From assembly GCA_019243675.1 (NCBI GenBank), contig JAFATZ010000012.1, forward strand, positions 1 to 34,316: a DNA stretch of 34,316 bases, read 5' to 3'. This document shows, one piece after another, positions 33,115 through 34,316 of the stretch. The DNA is from Ktedonobacteraceae bacterium. Its GTDB lineage: Bacteria; Chloroflexota; Ktedonobacteria; Ktedonobacterales; Ktedonobacteraceae. A model generated the notes under the pieces. That model was not told where the DNA came from and ran no database searches. It saw only the letters and a list, made by a program, of their open reading frames with translations. Numbering within the stretch: the first letter of the stretch is position 1; each line of letters opens with the position of its first letter. The translations under genes were made by a program, and so were the position numbers.

Positions 33115-34176
33115 ATGCAGCAAATTCGTCTTCCCCAGGCTATCGTAGAGCGTCTTACGCCCACCCAAATTGCCGAGCAATTAGCAACGCTTACTACAGG
33201 TTATACGCCAGACCCAGAGCAGGAACTGCGAGAATCTACCTACTATGACCTGCCTGTTCTAAAGGCTCCTGTCTGGCATTGGGAGATTATCTGGTATTTC
33301 TTTTTTGGTGGATTAGCTGCCGGTTGCTATCTCCTTGCCAGTATCGCTGCTCTTTTTGGCTCACGTGAAGATCGCATCGTGGCTCGCACTGGCTATTATC
33401 TCTCATTGCTGGCATTGCTGCCTTGCCCACCCCTGCTCATCAAAGATCTGGGGCGACCTGAGCGATTCTTGCATATGTTGCGCATGTTCAAAGTGCGCTC
33501 TCCGATGTCAATGGGCGTGTGGGCAGTAATGAGCTTCTCATTCTTTAGTGGACTTACCACACTCATTCAAGCAGCCAGAGATGGTCTGTTGGGGCATGCA
33601 AGAGGAGTGAGATGGCTTGCCTTGCTTCCTCAATCATGGCTAGCGCTCCCTGGAAGCGCGGTAGCACTACTGCTTGGTAGTTATACAGGTGTGCTGTTAA
33701 CGGCAACTAGCATTCCTCTTTGGTCACGCAGTAAACTCTTAGGTGGGATATTTCTTACGTCTGCCGTCTCCACTAGTATAGCTTTGATCTCCTTTGTACT
33801 GCGCCTAGTGCGTACACCCCTCGGTACATTGCACAAGCTAGAGCGTTTAGAGTGGAGCGTGCTTCTGCTTGAGATGTTAGGTCTGCTTGCCTTTTTGCGT
33901 GCTTCTGGTCGCGCCGCCCGTCCCTTGGTAGGCACGGCACCGACTGAGCACGGCACGACGTTCTGGCGCTTCGTTTTCGGGACTGGACTAGCGCTCCCGT
34001 GGCTGCTGCAAACTCTGTCCCTATTGACAAAGCGTAGCCCACAAAGACGTTTCCCTGGCCTACTCATCTCGCTGCTCGTACTGCTAGGTGGCTACTTCTT
34101 GCGACGTACAATGGTTGAGGCAGGACATACATCGAGCCAGGATGCACGCACTACCCTGTGGAATGCTCAAAGCTAG
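33115..34176 (+). CDS. NrfD/PsrC-type membrane subunit of formate dehydrogenase
   Basis: The ATG at 33115 is chosen because AGGAAGG lies 7 nt before it. TTG 33109 is too close to that site. The 353-residue protein has a hydrophilic N-terminus followed by about eight or nine membrane helices. It carries the NrfD signatures WEIIWYFFFGGLAAGCYLLA and IKDLGRPERFLHMLRMFKVR followed by SPMSMGVW. NrfD/PsrC proteins bind quinone or quinol and lack heme. This replaces the cytochrome b (FdnI) of E. coli-type enzymes, so the complex would hand electrons to quinone without b hemes. It is the last gene of the operon. Confidence 0.9.
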   Translation: MQQIRLPQAIVERLTPTQIAEQLATLTTGYTPDPEQELRESTYYDLPVLKAPVWHWEIIWYFFFGGLAAGCYLLASIAALFGSREDRIVARTGYYLSLLALLPCPPLLIKDLGRPERFLHMLRMFKVRSPMSMGVWAVMSFSFFSGLTTLIQAARDGLLGHARGVRWLALLPQSWLALPGSAVALLLGSYTGVLLTATSIPLWSRSKLLGGIFLTSAVSTSIALISFVLRLVRTPLGTLHKLERLEWSVLLLEMLGLLAFLRASGRAARPLVGTAPTEHGTTFWRFVFGTGLALPWLLQTLSLLTKRSPQRRFPGLLISLLVLLGGYFLRRTMVEAGHTSSQDARTTLWNAQS

Positions 34177-34188
34177 TTTTTTATCGCT

Positions 34189-34316
34189 CTATTCTTGTTT
34201 ATTTGGTCTGGGAGGCAGTGATTTTCGCAGCTTTGCGCGTCGCAGAAGGGTAATGAGAGCAAACACAACAAAGATACCGATTGCTGCAAACTCTGCAACA
34301 CCGCTCAGCAGATTAA
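34189..34316 (-). CDS. C-terminal end of a membrane protein, cut by the window edge
   Basis: The minus strand is open from the window end to a TAG at 34191-34189, giving 41 residues with one strong membrane helix (VAEFAAIGIFVVFALITLL). A basic tail follows (RRAKLRKSLPPRPNKQE), which is the pattern of a cytoplasmic C-terminus after a last helix. It converges with the NrfD-type gene, 12 nt apart. The family cannot be told from this fragment. Confidence 0.5.
   Translation of the reverse strand, partial: NLLSGVAEFAAIGIFVVFALITLLRRAKLRKSLPPRPNKQE

Overview
The window looks like a chromosomal segment of a Gram-positive-type, multicellular Chloroflexota, most likely class Ktedonobacteria. This rests on gene content, not on any database search. 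The supporting content is a Ser/Thr kinase with one membrane helix and a lectin-like outer domain, a BTAD/AAA regulator carrying a DUF6788-like N-terminus, a type 2 isopentenyl-diphosphate isomerase, a PduO-type cobalamin adenosyltransferase, and a formate dehydrogenase with an NrfD-type membrane subunit. Base composition is close to even. No rRNA, tRNA, CRISPR array, integrase or intact insertion sequence was seen.

Layout: (1) 1-1.4 kb holds a small membrane-protein ORF that begins inside a tandem repeat, a class I methyltransferase and a non-coding stretch with ORF remnants. (2) 1.4-5.4 kb holds a two-gene minus-strand unit of a Snf2-type ATPase and a SWIM zinc-finger protein. (3) 5.4-5.7 kb is a divergent promoter region carrying a 148-bp palindromic element. 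(4) 5.7-10.5 kb holds a transmembrane Ser/Thr kinase, a shortened BTAD/AAA regulator and an O-methyltransferase. (5) 10.5-15 kb holds housekeeping and small genes: fni, a cobalamin adenosyltransferase, an orphan DNA adenine methyltransferase and several small membrane or Cys-rich proteins. (6) 14.7-19.4 kb is a minus-strand operon, M16 peptidase - TPR protein - roadblock/LC7 protein - ndk, with a good promoter. (7) 19.5-27 kb holds a multi-zinc-ribbon protein, a GH42 beta-galactosidase, a tandem pair of nucleotidyltransferase-fold genes (one apparently catalytically dead), a NUDIX hydrolase, a FluG-like amidohydrolase, a GlsB/YeaQ-type membrane protein and thpR. (8) 27.1-34.2 kb is a probable formate module: a near-consensus promoter with upstream repeats, a 440-nt leader, an OFA-type MFS transporter, a long perfect hairpin, and a three-gene formate dehydrogenase operon.

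The best-supported unusual feature is the formate dehydrogenase catalytic gene. It looks like two ORFs, but they are one 1036-residue selenoprotein gene. The in-frame UGA at 29634-29636 sits at the family's Sec position and is followed by a bacterial SECIS hairpin whose apical loop sequence (GGTCT) and distance from the UGA (18 nt) match what I recall for E. coli fdhF. The protein lacks the Tat signal typical of FdnG and is paired with an NrfD-type rather than a cytochrome b membrane subunit, which suggests a cytoplasm-facing enzyme. Other leads are the active/pseudo nucleotidyltransferase pair at 22.6-24.0 kb, the leader region before the OFA transporter, and the palindromic element at 5491-5638.
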